A program made the position numbers and the translations under genes. A stretch of 64,000 nucleotides of DNA from Oceanimonas pelagia (lineage in GTDB: Bacteria; Pseudomonadota; Gammaproteobacteria; Enterobacterales; Aeromonadaceae): contig NZ_CP118224.1 of assembly GCF_030849025.1 (NCBI RefSeq), forward strand, positions 976,001 through 1,040,000, read 5' to 3'. How positions within the stretch are numbered: the first letter of the stretch is position 1; the number at the start of each line of letters is the position of its first letter. Positions 1-8,411 of the stretch are shown piece by piece. The notes below the pieces were generated by a model, which was given only the letters and a program-made list of their open reading frames with translations, made no database searches and was not told the DNA's origin.

Positions 1-1925
1 AAGAAAAGGCCAAGGGCGGCCTGGGCCTGGCCATTTGTGGCGGCTCTAGCGTGGTGTCCATCGACAGTCCCCAGGCCTGGTGGAGCTCGGTTAACCTGAG
101 CACCGATCGCATTATTCCTCACTTTCAGAATCTGGCCGACGCCATGCACAAGCACGGCGCCAAGATCATGATTCAGATCACCCACATGGGCCGGCGCTCC
201 CGCTGGGACGGTTACAACTGGAGCACCCTGGTGTCGCCCTCCGGCATTCGCGAGCCGGTGCACCGCGCCACCTGTAAAACCATTGAGCCGGAAGAAATTC
301 AGCGCATTATCGGCGACTATGCCCAGGCCGCCCGCCGCGCCAAGGAAGGGGGGCTGGACGGGGTGGAAGTGTCCGCCGTGCACCAGCACCTGATCGATCA
401 GTTCTGGAGCCCGCGGGTCAACAAGCGCACCGACGAGTGGGGCGGCAGCTTTGAAAACCGCATGCGCTTCGGCCTGGAAGTGCTCAAGGCCATTCGCGCC
501 GAAGTGGGTCCCGACTTCGCCGTGGGCCTGCGCATCTGTGGTGACGAGTTCCACCCCGACGGCCTCAGCCACGACGACATGAAGCAGATCGCCAAATACT
601 ATGACGACACCGGCATGGTGGACTTCTTTGGCGTCATCGGCTCCGGTTGTGACACCCACAACACCCTGGCCAACGTGATCCCCAACATGAGCTACCCGCC
701 GGAGCCCTTCCTGCACCTGGCGGCGGGCATCAAGGAAGTGGTCACAGTGCCGGTGATCCACGCCCAGAACATCAAGGATCCGAACCAGGCCCAGCGCATT
801 CTGGAAGGCGGCTACGTCGACTTCGTGGGCATGACCCGGGCGCACATGGCCGATCCGCACCTGATCACCAAAATCAAGCTGGGTCAGGTCGACCAGATCA
901 AGCAGTGCGTGGGCGCCAACTACTGTATCGACCGTCAGTACCAGGGCCTGGACGTGCTCTGTATTCAGAACGCGGCCACCTCCCGCGAGCACCTGGGCAT
1001 GCCCCACATCATCGAGAAAACCGACGGTCCCATTCGCAAGGTGGTGGTGGTGGGCGGCGGCCCCGGTGGCATGGAGGCGGCCCGGGTGGCGGCCGAGCGC
1101 GGCCATAACGTGGTGCTGTTTGAAAAGGCGCCCGAGCTGGGCGGTCAGATCACCCTGGCGGCCAAGGCGCCCCAGCGTGACCAGATTGCCGGTATTACCC
1201 GCTGGTACGCCCTGGAGCTTAACCGCCTCAAGGTGGATGTGCGTCTGGACACCGCCGCCGATCTGCCCGCCATCATGGGCGAGCAGCCCGACGTGGTGAT
1301 CCTGGCGGTGGGCGGCACTCCCTTCCTGGAGCAGAACCCCGAGTGGGGCGCGGAAGAAGGCCTGGTGGTGAGCACCTGGGACATTCTCTCCGGCAAGGTA
1401 GAGCCGGCCAAGAACGTGCTGGTGTACGACACCATTTGCGAGTTTTCCGGCATGTCGGCGGCGGACTACCTGGCCTCCAAGGGCAGCCTGGTGGAACTGG
1501 TGACCGACGACATCAAGCCCGGCGCGGCCATTGGCGGCACCACCTTCCCCACCTATTACCGCTCGCTCTATGAGCGCGAGGTGATCATGACCTCCGATCT
1601 GGCTCTGCACAAGGTCTACAAGGAGGGCGACAAGCTGGTGGCGGTGCTGGAAAACGAATACACCGGCCAGCAGGAAGAGCGGGTGGTGGATCAGATTGTG
1701 GTGGAGAACGGCCTGCGTCCGGACGAGCGGCTCTATTACGAGCTGAAGGGCGATGCGGTCAACAAGGGCCAGATCGATCTGGAGGCCCTGTACGACGCCA
1801 AGCCTCAACCGGCCCTGGCCGAGCACGGCAAGGGCTATCTGCTCTACCGTCTGGGCGACTGCGTGTCCCAGCGCAACACCCACGCCGCCATCTACGACGC
1901 CCTGCGTCTGTGTAAAGACTTCTGA
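1..1925 (+). CDS. dgcA: Dimethylglycine demethylase subunit DgcA, 5' end cut by window
   Basis: The reading frame is open from base 3, upstream of the first internal GTG at base 51, so about 45 residues are missing. The protein has an N-terminal old-yellow-enzyme FMN barrel, a cysteine-rich cluster motif (CVGANYCIDRQYQGLDVLC, about bases 906-962) and a C-terminal FAD/NAD domain with VVVVGGGPGGMEAARVA (about base 1040). This is the trimethylamine-dehydrogenase-like architecture of DgcA, which demethylates dimethylglycine to sarcosine. The cluster motif keeps three cysteines, but the second cysteine of the usual C-x2-C-x2-C pattern is alanine. It is followed after 42 bases by dgcB and then two ETF genes, the known dgc gene order, which supports the assignment over other members of this enzyme family. 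Confidence 0.88.
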   Translation, partial: EKAKGGLGLAICGGSSVVSIDSPQAWWSSVNLSTDRIIPHFQNLADAMHKHGAKIMIQITHMGRRSRWDGYNWSTLVSPSGIREPVHRATCKTIEPEEIQRIIGDYAQAARRAKEGGLDGVEVSAVHQHLIDQFWSPRVNKRTDEWGGSFENRMRFGLEVLKAIRAEVGPDFAVGLRICGDEFHPDGLSHDDMKQIAKYYDDTGMVDFFGVIGSGCDTHNTLANVIPNMSYPPEPFLHLAAGIKEVVTVPVIHAQNIKDPNQAQRILEGGYVDFVGMTRAHMADPHLITKIKLGQVDQIKQCVGANYCIDRQYQGLDVLCIQNAATSREHLGMPHIIEKTDGPIRKVVVVGGGPGGMEAARVAAERGHNVVLFEKAPELGGQITLAAKAPQRDQIAGITRWYALELNRLKVDVRLDTAADLPAIMGEQPDVVILAVGGTPFLEQNPEWGAEEGLVVSTWDILSGKVEPAKNVLVYDTICEFSGMSAADYLASKGSLVELVTDDIKPGAAIGGTTFPTYYRSLYEREVIMTSDLALHKVYKEGDKLVAVLENEYTGQQEERVVDQIVVENGLRPDERLYYELKGDAVNKGQIDLEALYDAKPQPALAEHGKGYLLYRLGDCVSQRNTHAAIYDALRLCKDF

Positions 1926-1967
1926 GTCCGGGGCCGGGGGCAACCCCGGCCCTGCAAGGAGCCCGCT

Positions 1968-3905
1968 ATGTTTGAGCCTGTGATCCCTTATTTGTTAACG
2001 CTGGCCTTTGCCCTGGCCGCCATCGGTGCCATGCGCCGGGTGCGGCTGTGGCGCCGGGGCCGGGCCAGCCCCGTGGCCTTCTGGAGCGGGCTGGCCGCCA
2101 TGCCGCGCCGCTATCTGGTGGACTTGCACCATGTGGTGGCGCGGGACAAGTACATGTCCAATACCCACGTGGCCACCGGCGGCGGTTTTGTGCTGGCGCT
2201 GGTGCTGGTGGTGCTGGTGCACGGCCTGGGCCTGCACAGCGCCTGGCTGGTATGGCCGTTGCTGGGTGCCAGCCTGCTGATGACGGTGGGCGCGTTGTTT
2301 GTATGGAAGCGCCGCCGAAAGCCCGCCAGCGAACTGCCCAACTCGCGGCTGTCCCGTGGCCCCTGGCAACGACTGCCGAAAAGCCTGCTGGCGTTTTCGC
2401 TGGGCTTTTTTATCGCCACCCTGCCGGCCGCCGGCATTCTGCCCGAGGGCACCGGCAGTACCCTGCTGGGTCTGCTGCTGCTGGCGGTGTGCGGCTGGGG
2501 TCTGGGCGAGCTGGTGTTTGGCATGGCCTGGGGCGGCCCCATGAAGCACGCCTTTGCCGGTGCCCTGCACCTGGCCTTTCACCGCCGTCCGGCCCGCTTT
2601 GGCGGCGGCCGCGACACCGGCCTGAAGGCGCTCGATCTGAACGCCGACAAGCTGGGGGTGGAAAAGGTCACCGACTTTAAGTGGAACCAGCTGCTGGGCT
2701 TTGACGCCTGCGTGCAGTGCGGCCGCTGTGAAAGCAAGTGCCCGGCCTTTGCCGCCGGCCAGCCGCTCAACCCCAAAAAGCTCATTCAGGACATGGTGAC
2801 CAGCCTGGCCGCCCAGGAAGAAGTGAGCTACCGGGGCAGCCCGCACCCGGGTCAGGAAGGCGCCGCCCGCACCGGCTGCCCCGACAAGCCGCTGGTGGAG
2901 AGCATGCTCGACAGCCAGACCCTGTGGTCGTGCACCACCTGTCGCGCCTGCGTGGAAGAGTGCCCCATGATGATCGAGCACGTGGACGCCGTGGTGGACA
3001 TGCGCCGCTTCCTGACCCTGGAGCGGGGCCAGACCCCGGGCAAAGGCCAGGAAGTGCTGGAAAATCTGATTGCCACCGACAACCCGGGCGGCCTGGCCCC
3101 GGCCAGCCGCAGCAACTGGGCCGCCGATCTCAACATTCCGCTGATGAAGGAAGTGGGCGAGGCCGATGTGCTGCTGTGGGTGGGTGACGGCGCTTTTGAC
3201 ATGCGCAACCAGCGTACTCTGCGTGCCCTGGTGCAGCTGATGCGTGCCGCCGGCGTGGACTTTGCCTACCTTGGCAACGAAGAGCTGGACTCGGGCGATC
3301 TGGCCCGCCGCCTGGGCGACGAAGCCACCTTCCAGCGGCTGGCCAGGGCCAATATTCGTACCCTGGGCAAGTACCGCTTTAATCGCATTGTCACCGCCGA
3401 TCCGCACTCGCTGCAAAGCCTGGGCACCGAATATGCCGAGCTGGGCGGCGAGCTGAACGTGGTGCACCACAGCGAGCTGCTGGCCGAGCTGCACCAGCAG
3501 GGCAAACTGGCGTTCAGCAATGGCCAGAGCGGCAGGCTGACCTACCACGATCCCTGCTATCTGGGCCGCTATAACGGCGTCTATGATGCGCCCCGCTACC
3601 TGCTCGATCAGCTGGGCTTTGAGCGCACCGAGATGGAGCGCAGCGGGTTCCGCTCCCGTTGCTGCGGCGGCGGCGGCGGCGCGCCGGTCACCGACATTCC
3701 CGGCGAACGCCGTATTGCCGACATGCGCATGGACGATGCCCGGTCGGTGGATGCCGAGCTGATGGCGGTGGCCTGCCCCCAGTGCACCCTGATGATGGAA
3801 GGGGTGGTGGAGCCGCGGCCCGAGGTGAAGGACATTGCCGAGCTGCTGCTGGAAGCACTGGTGCAGCCTGCCGAACAGCCGAACAAGGAGGAAGCCCATG
3901 TCTGA
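1968..3905 (+). CDS. dgcB: Dimethylglycine catabolism iron-sulfur protein DgcB
   Basis: A 645-residue membrane-linked Fe-S protein. It has hydrophobic segments at about residues 5-22, 72-112 and 140-185. Two ferredoxin-type clusters follow (C248, C251, C254, C258 and C322, C325, C328, C332). The C-terminal half is a CCG/heterodisulfide-reductase-type domain with a CCGGGGGAP motif near residue 565 and a final ACPQC motif. It probably passes electrons from DgcA towards the quinone pool or the ETF encoded next. An AGGAG ribosome site lies seven bases before the ATG. The last eight bases overlap the start of the next gene, indicating translational coupling. Confidence 0.88.
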   Translation: MFEPVIPYLLTLAFALAAIGAMRRVRLWRRGRASPVAFWSGLAAMPRRYLVDLHHVVARDKYMSNTHVATGGGFVLALVLVVLVHGLGLHSAWLVWPLLGASLLMTVGALFVWKRRRKPASELPNSRLSRGPWQRLPKSLLAFSLGFFIATLPAAGILPEGTGSTLLGLLLLAVCGWGLGELVFGMAWGGPMKHAFAGALHLAFHRRPARFGGGRDTGLKALDLNADKLGVEKVTDFKWNQLLGFDACVQCGRCESKCPAFAAGQPLNPKKLIQDMVTSLAAQEEVSYRGSPHPGQEGAARTGCPDKPLVESMLDSQTLWSCTTCRACVEECPMMIEHVDAVVDMRRFLTLERGQTPGKGQEVLENLIATDNPGGLAPASRSNWAADLNIPLMKEVGEADVLLWVGDGAFDMRNQRTLRALVQLMRAAGVDFAYLGNEELDSGDLARRLGDEATFQRLARANIRTLGKYRFNRIVTADPHSLQSLGTEYAELGGELNVVHHSELLAELHQQGKLAFSNGQSGRLTYHDPCYLGRYNGVYDAPRYLLDQLGFERTEMERSGFRSRCCGGGGGAPVTDIPGERRIADMRMDDARSVDAELMAVACPQCTLMMEGVVEPRPEVKDIAELLLEALVQPAEQPNKEEAHV

Positions 3906-5115
3906 CGTTATTCGCAAGGATCCGCGGCTGGCCTGGATTGCCCGCAACCGGCTGCATCCGCGCCATGGTGAGCTGAGCGGCCAGCCGAGCCGCGGCCCCA
4001 CCGGGCTGCTGCGCAAGAACCCGCGGCCCCAGTGGCAATATGGCCCCAGCGGCCTGCGCCGGCTGGACCGGCTCAACATGCACGGCGCCGCCGGGGTCAC
4101 CACCCTGGTGCGCAAGGCCAGCGAGCAGCCGCAATTGCCGCTGCATGTGGTGGACAATCCGCAGCATTACATTGCGGTGTGGCTGCCGCTGTCCGGCGGC
4201 CGCCTCACCGGCCACGGCAAGGACGTGCTCGGCCTGGCCCAGCAACTGGCGGCGGCGCAACACCAGGCCACCGCCGTGCTCGGGCTGGTGTGCGGCGAGC
4301 TGAAGGAAGGCATTGAGGAAGCGGGCGTGGATCGGCTGCTGCAACTGCACGGGGTGGACGGCTACCAGCCCGAAGCCTGGACCGAGCTGTGCCTGCAGGC
4401 CGACAGCGAATTCCAGCCGCTGCACTGGCTGTTTCCCGATGCCGGCGAGTCGGCCGAGCTGGGCCGGCGGCTGGCGGTGGCCCTGGGCGAGCGGCCCGCC
4501 ACCGGGGTGTGGAAGTGGGAGGGCGAACAACTGATCGCCCGCAGCGGCGCCGGTCATCAGGACATTACCCGGCCGCTGTGCCGGCTGCTGTTGCTGCTGG
4601 AAGAGTGCGCCATGCCCTGCACCGAATACCGCTATCAGACCCTGCCGGTGGAATTTGAGGCCGATGCCTTGCCCACCGCCCGGGTACAGGATCAGGGCCG
4701 GGTGGCGGTGGACCCGTCCGACATTCCCCTGGCCGAGGCGGAGTTTATTCTCTCTGCCGGCAATGGCGTGCACGACTGGGAGCAGTTCCACCAGGCCGCC
4801 ACTCTGCTGGGGGCCGCCGAGGGCGCCAGCCGGGTGGCGGTGGACGACGGCTTTATGCCGCGCAGCCGCCAGGTGGGGGCCACCGGTACCTGGGTGAGTG
4901 CCCGGGTTTACATTGCCGTGGGCATTTCCGGTGCCGTGCAGCACCTGCAGGGCCTCGGCAAGGTGGAAAAGGTGGTGGCCATCAACCAGGACAGTGACTG
5001 TGACATGGTGAAACGTGCGAACCTGAGCGCCATTGGCGACAGCCGCGACATTCTGGCGGCGCTGATGGAACTGGCATCGGCCAAATCGGAGCAGGAGATA
5101 AGCGATGCAGCCTGA
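3898..5115 (+). CDS. Electron transfer flavoprotein alpha-like subunit of the dgc operon
   Basis: 405 residues starting at the ATG that overlaps the end of dgcB and is preceded by AAGGAGG. The N-terminal 70 residues are a basic extension not found in standard EtfA. The C-terminal 130 residues carry the FAD-binding fold, with RVAVDDG, a QVGATGTWVSARVYIAVGIS stretch and VVAINQDSDCDMV followed by IGD. These are the EtfA signatures. It would pair with the following gene to accept electrons from dimethylglycine oxidation. The divergent N-terminus marks it as the dedicated, non-housekeeping ETF that travels with dgcAB. It overlaps the next gene by 11 bases. Confidence 0.85.
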   Translation: MSDVIRKDPRLAWIARNRLHPRHGELSGQPSRGPTGLLRKNPRPQWQYGPSGLRRLDRLNMHGAAGVTTLVRKASEQPQLPLHVVDNPQHYIAVWLPLSGGRLTGHGKDVLGLAQQLAAAQHQATAVLGLVCGELKEGIEEAGVDRLLQLHGVDGYQPEAWTELCLQADSEFQPLHWLFPDAGESAELGRRLAVALGERPATGVWKWEGEQLIARSGAGHQDITRPLCRLLLLLEECAMPCTEYRYQTLPVEFEADALPTARVQDQGRVAVDPSDIPLAEAEFILSAGNGVHDWEQFHQAATLLGAAEGASRVAVDDGFMPRSRQVGATGTWVSARVYIAVGISGAVQHLQGLGKVEKVVAINQDSDCDMVKRANLSAIGDSRDILAALMELASAKSEQEISDAA

Positions 5116-5884
5116 GCAGTTGAATATTGCGGTGCTGGTAAGTGAAGGTCGCCACCCGGTGTCGGGCCGCGCCCGCCGGGCCCTGCAGGACGCCTGCGCC
5201 CTGGAGCTGGCCTTTGCTCTGGGGGGCGAGCTTGAGGTGATCCACGCCGGCGACCCCGAGTGCCCGGCGCTGCAGGATTACCTGGGCATGGGCCTGGAGC
5301 GGCTGACGGTGCTGCGTCAGGGGCCGGACGACGATGCCCTGTCGGTGCTGGCGCCCTACCTGGACGAACGTCAGCCCGATCTGCTGCTCACCGGCATTCA
5401 TGCCGAGCAGGGCGAGGGCTCGGGCATGCTGCCCTACCTGCTGGCCGAGCATCTGGGCTGGCCGCTGGTGACCGGCATTGCCGCCATCGAGTCCATCGAG
5501 GGGGACGAGGTCACCCTGTTGCAGGCCCTGCCGCGGGGTCAGCGCCGGCGCATTACCACCCGGCTGCCGCTGGTGGCCAGTGTGGATGAAGCCGCCGCCA
5601 GCCCCCGTCAGCTCGCCTTTGCCCGGGCCCGGCGCGGTGCCATCACCGAGCAGCAACCGGTGGCCCCGCGCCGTGATGCCGAAAGCCATGGCTGGCAGTG
5701 GCAGGACGCCAAACCCAGGCCCAAGCGCCTGAAGGTGGCCCGCGCCAAGACCGCCGCCGACCGCTTCAAGCAGGCCACCGCCAAGGCCCAGGGCGGCAAG
5801 GGGCAAATCATTCGTGATGATCCTCAGGCCGCCGCCCAGGCCATTTACGACCTGCTGGTCGAGGAAGGAGTACTGCGCAAATAA
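5105..5884 (+). CDS. Electron transfer flavoprotein beta-like subunit of the dgc operon
   Basis: 259 residues with the EtfB-type adenine-nucleotide-binding fold: an early GR-rich loop, DALSVLAPYLDERQPDLLLT, GSGMLPYLLAEHLGWPLVTG and a lysine/arginine-rich C-terminal tail (residues 195-230) that normally wraps around EtfA. It is the last gene of the dgc operon, translationally coupled to the alpha subunit, and is followed by a strong intrinsic terminator 27 bases downstream. Family assignment is secure; the specific partner is inferred from the operon. Confidence 0.85.
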   Translation: MQPEQLNIAVLVSEGRHPVSGRARRALQDACALELAFALGGELEVIHAGDPECPALQDYLGMGLERLTVLRQGPDDDALSVLAPYLDERQPDLLLTGIHAEQGEGSGMLPYLLAEHLGWPLVTGIAAIESIEGDEVTLLQALPRGQRRRITTRLPLVASVDEAAASPRQLAFARARRGAITEQQPVAPRRDAESHGWQWQDAKPRPKRLKVARAKTAADRFKQATAKAQGGKGQIIRDDPQAAAQAIYDLLVEEGVLRK

Positions 5885-5910
5885 GCACTGTGCTTTCGGA
5901 AGACAGCGCA

Positions 5911-5939
5911 AAACGCCGGCAACTGCCGGCGTTTTTTTT
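5911..5939 (+). terminator. Rho-independent terminator of the dgc operon
   Basis: Perfect 9-bp stem AACGCCGGC (5912-5920) and GCCGGCGTT (5925-5933) with a 4-base loop, running into a T8 tract. Confidence 0.92.
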
Positions 5940-6017
5940 GCGTGTTGAGTCGTGCTCCTGCCCCATGAACCGTGCTTAACTGAGGACAGCCGTTGGACAT
6001 CACCACAGGGAGCAAAC

Positions 6018-6626
6018 ATGAAACTTCACCATAAAACCGGCACCCCGAGTGCACAGCGCGTGACCATTTTCCTGCGGGAGCTGGGCATGGACATTGAAAG
6101 TGTTGAGGTGGATATTCGCGGCGGTGAAAACCGCTCGGCCGCGTTCAGGGAAAAGGCACCGAATGGCCTTATTCCGGTGCTGGAGCTGGACGATGGCACC
6201 TGCATTTGTGAAAGCCTGGCCATTTGCCGCTATCTGGATGCCACCACCCCCAATAACAAGGCGCTGTTTGGCCGCACTGCGCTGGAGCAGGCGCAGGTGG
6301 AAATGTGGCAGCGTATGGTGGAGCTGCAGGGCCTGGTGCCTGCCTTTCAGGCCTTTCGTAACCTGTCCGGCGTATATCAGGATCGTGAACACTGCATCAA
6401 GGAGTGGGGGGAGGAGTCGCGCCACCGACTGAAACAGTTTCTGCCGGTGCTGGATGCGCAGCTGGGCAAACAGCCCTGGGTGGCGGGTGAGCACTTTTCC
6501 GTTGCCGACATCTCCGCCTGGGTGCTCTGCGGTTTTATGCAAAGACTGGAGCTGACCCTGGATGACCGCCTGCCGCACCTGAAACGCTGGCACCAGCAAA
6601 TGGCCCGGCGCCATTCGGTGCAGTAA
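6018..6626 (+). CDS. Glutathione S-transferase family protein
   Basis: 202 residues. The N-terminal thioredoxin-like half contains NGLIPVLELDDG with the cis-proline before the valine, and CESLAICRYLD, which binds the glutathione gamma-glutamyl group. The C-terminal helical half ends with GEHFSVADISAWV. The start was placed at 6018 because an AGGGAGC ribosome site precedes it and the upstream codons do not fit the fold. Substrate unknown; cytosolic. It stands alone between the dgc terminator and a repeat element. Confidence 0.85.
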   Translation: MKLHHKTGTPSAQRVTIFLRELGMDIESVEVDIRGGENRSAAFREKAPNGLIPVLELDDGTCICESLAICRYLDATTPNNKALFGRTALEQAQVEMWQRMVELQGLVPAFQAFRNLSGVYQDREHCIKEWGEESRHRLKQFLPVLDAQLGKQPWVAGEHFSVADISAWVLCGFMQRLELTLDDRLPHLKRWHQQMARRHSVQ

Positions 6627-6670
6627 TACCGGCCCGGTGAGAAAATGGTGTCCCTGACAACCCGTACACC

Positions 6671-6698
6671 GTCATTCCCGCAAAGGCGGGAATCCAGA
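6671..6698. repeat. Interspersed hairpin repeat (GTCATTCCCGC...GCGGGAATCCA type)
   Basis: Short palindromic intergenic repeat with arms ATTCCCGC and GCGGGAAT. The same family appears at 8927, 16383, 16403, 60516, 60553 and, degenerate, 62818. Confidence 0.8.
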
Positions 6699-6737
6699 AC
6701 AGACACCACCGAGCTCACCCCAAACACCAGGACCCCC

Positions 6738-7091
6738 ATGCCAGAAAATGCCCAAAACCACACCCAGGAAACCCGTGAAAAACTCGACCGCCTGGCCTGG
6801 CTGCTGGACAGCGCCATCCGCCTGCCCGGCGGCTTTCGCATTGGTCTGGATGGCATTATGGGGCTGGTGCCCGGGGTGGGGGATTTGGCCGGCGCCGCCT
6901 TCTCGGGTTACATACTGCTGCAGGCCGCCCGTATGAAACTGCCGGCCACCCTGCTGGCGCGCATGGGCCTGAACATAGTGCTGGAAGTGCTGATCGGCAG
7001 TATTCCCGTGCTGGGTGACCTGTTCGATTTTGGCTTTAAGGCCAACCGGCGCAATATGCGGCTGATGGAGAAGTATTTCGAGTCTACCTGA
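6738..7091 (+). CDS. DUF4112 domain protein
   Basis: 117 residues matching the DUF4112 pattern: RLAWLLDSAIRLPGGFRIGLD, GLVPGVGD, then two hydrophobic stretches and GSIPVLGDLFDFGFKANRRN. It is probably a small inner-membrane protein with two membrane segments; function is not known. An earlier in-frame start at 6645 is rejected because its first 31 codons run through the interspersed repeat. The gene ends convergently with the next one, with an 8-base overlap of the two coding regions. Confidence 0.8.
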   Translation: MPENAQNHTQETREKLDRLAWLLDSAIRLPGGFRIGLDGIMGLVPGVGDLAGAAFSGYILLQAARMKLPATLLARMGLNIVLEVLIGSIPVLGDLFDFGFKANRRNMRLMEKYFEST

Positions 7092-7434
7092 ATTGGCGTA
7101 AATCCAGCGGCACCGCATCACCCAGCCAGCAGGCATGGGTGGTATGGTCGGCCAGATCATTGCCGGTATCGGCATGCACCAGCACGCTCAGCGTGCCGCG
7201 ATGCCGATTCAGCCAGGGAATAAAGCGATCAAAGTCGGCATGAGTGAACTTCACCTGACAGCTCCACCTGGTATGCGGCCCTACCGGCTTTTGATGAATA
7301 CGCCCTACTTCCAGTGAAAACTCCTCGGCAATGCGCTGGCATAATGCTGTGGCAAACGCCAGTGTATCTGCATCGAAATAAACATGGGCATGGTAGGCAT
7401 TGTGGTTGTTGATTGGGCGTTTTGGGCTGATCAT
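7084..7434 (-). CDS. DOPA 4,5-dioxygenase family protein
   Basis: 116 residues with the compact fold of the DOPA 4,5-dioxygenase-like family: an NAYHAHVYFD start, VGPHTRWSCQVKF, and a C-terminal LSVLVHADTGNDLADHTTHA stretch. The conserved histidines (HAH near residue 15, H in GPHT, H in VHAD) are candidate metal ligands. Bacterial members are mostly uncharacterised, so the true substrate is unknown. It points away from the integron-like cassette at 7494-8411. Confidence 0.75.
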   Translation of the reverse strand: MISPKRPINNHNAYHAHVYFDADTLAFATALCQRIAEEFSLEVGRIHQKPVGPHTRWSCQVKFTHADFDRFIPWLNRHRGTLSVLVHADTGNDLADHTTHACWLGDAVPLDLRQFR

Positions 7435-7487
7435 ATGAGTTTCATCTGGTGAGGTTGTGAAGCAGGCTTATCCTCTTGTTGAGGAGA

Positions 7488-7548
7488 GCGTAACGCCCGC
7501 GTAATAGGCGCGAGCTTGCGAGCGTCCTAATTGACGCGCTTGTTAAGC
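7488..7548 (-). other. Candidate attC recombination site of an integron gene cassette
   Basis: Read on the minus strand the site starts with GCTTAAC (7548-7542; fits R'' RYYYAAC) and ends with GGCGTTACGC (the R' core GTTACGC at 7494-7488; one mismatch to GTTRRRY). Between them is an imperfect dyad, AGGACGCTCGC facing GCGCGCCT-like sequence around a short AAGC turn, with the inner arms CAATTAGG and CCTATTACG. Size (61 bp), core sites and imperfect symmetry fit attC. It begins three bases after the stop codon of the AT-rich gene, as expected of a cassette. Confidence 0.72.
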
Positions 7549-8411
7549 GATTCATGCCGACTTCCCCAATGCCCAGTCGCTTGGCCCAGAGACCGCCAAT
7601 AGAGGAGCGTGGACTCTAATATCGATTCTAGACAGAAGGCCATACAAGAGATCGTTTAAGTTATGGTCATTTAGATAGTGCGATACAAACATATCGAGAG
7701 AATCTATTTTACCGATAAGGCTATATGTTTCTTTTATCTTCGGGTGATTAAGTAGCTTATCGGTAAATACATAATTCTTGAATACGGGCAAAATATTCTC
7801 TGCCTCAGACTCCTTTTTAGCTTCAGAGACTGCTTCCTCTAAAACAGCCTCATCAATTGATGCTTCCTTTTTCAAGATTGCCACTGGATCTATATCACCC
7901 AGTGCATGACTTAAATAGTTGAAATACATATCTTGCCACTGCATCCTGACGATGCCTTTTTGAATATCTTCATTCATGGCTTTAAATAGTTCATCAAAAT
8001 TGGTGGCCAAATTAGAAAGAAGAGTTAATGATTTATTGAGATTCTTTAAGTCCGAACTCTCACCAACTTCCATGTCACTAATAACCGAAATCATTTTCTC
8101 CAACTGTGACTCCGCCTCTTTGGCAATTATTGCCTGCCTCTGCTGAATCCTGTTTTTTCGGAATTGAACATAAGCCAAAATAAAAGCTAATGCAGTAGCT
8201 ATTTGTGCGATGCCATTGATGAGGTCTAAAAACGTTATTTGGGCACTGGACTCGTATCCACTCACAACTCCGAATATAATGCAGGCGCCATAGGTGACAT
8301 ACGCTGTGGTTATCACAACGATACAAACCATCCCGACGAAATCAAGCGATACAGGCCTTTTTAGATTGGCTTTTTCAAATAGCACGATGCTAGTTCCTTG
8401 CTACCGTTTAA
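7494..8411 (-). mobile_element. Probable solitary integron gene cassette (no integrase nearby)
   Basis: One AT-rich gene is bounded at its 3' side by a candidate attC and at its 5' side, on the minus strand, by GTTAAAC (8412-8406), which fits the G^TTRRRY insertion core. The predicted cassette therefore runs from 8411 to 7494. Base composition is clearly lower in GC than both flanks. No intI-like gene is visible on either side, so this would be a lone attC cassette outside an active integron. The 5' boundary rests on a 7-base match only. Confidence 0.62.
7552..8385 (-). CDS. AT-rich cassette gene: two-TM membrane protein with coiled coil, function unknown
   Basis: 277 residues, not recognised with confidence. 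Residues about 15-38 and 55-75 are hydrophobic membrane segments. They are followed by a basic FRKNRIQQRQ stretch (inside) and a long helical, coiled-coil-prone region (about 78-205, rich in E, K, S). The C-terminus is mixed. Topology resembles membrane-anchored proteins annotated as putative phage abortive-infection proteins, but this is shape similarity only. Codon use and base composition differ strongly from neighbours, indicating transfer. The stop codon lies three bases from the candidate attC. Confidence 0.7.
   Translation of the reverse strand: MLFEKANLKRPVSLDFVGMVCIVVITTAYVTYGACIIFGVVSGYESSAQITFLDLINGIAQIATALAFILAYVQFRKNRIQQRQAIIAKEAESQLEKMISVISDMEVGESSDLKNLNKSLTLLSNLATNFDELFKAMNEDIQKGIVRMQWQDMYFNYLSHALGDIDPVAILKKEASIDEAVLEEAVSEAKKESEAENILPVFKNYVFTDKLLNHPKIKETYSLIGKIDSLDMFVSHYLNDHNLNDLLYGLLSRIDIRVHAPLLAVSGPSDWALGKSA

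Noticed and set aside
1995-4157. Very long open frames antisense to GC-rich genes (also 48780-51044 plus strand and 57006-59705 minus strand)
   Set aside because: These are mirror frames of dgcB, the hybrid kinase and soxA, with histidine/glutamine/glycine-rich composition and no domain pattern.
6645-6737. N-terminal extension of the DUF4112 protein
   Set aside because: The extra codons translate the interspersed repeat, and the family start is at 6738.
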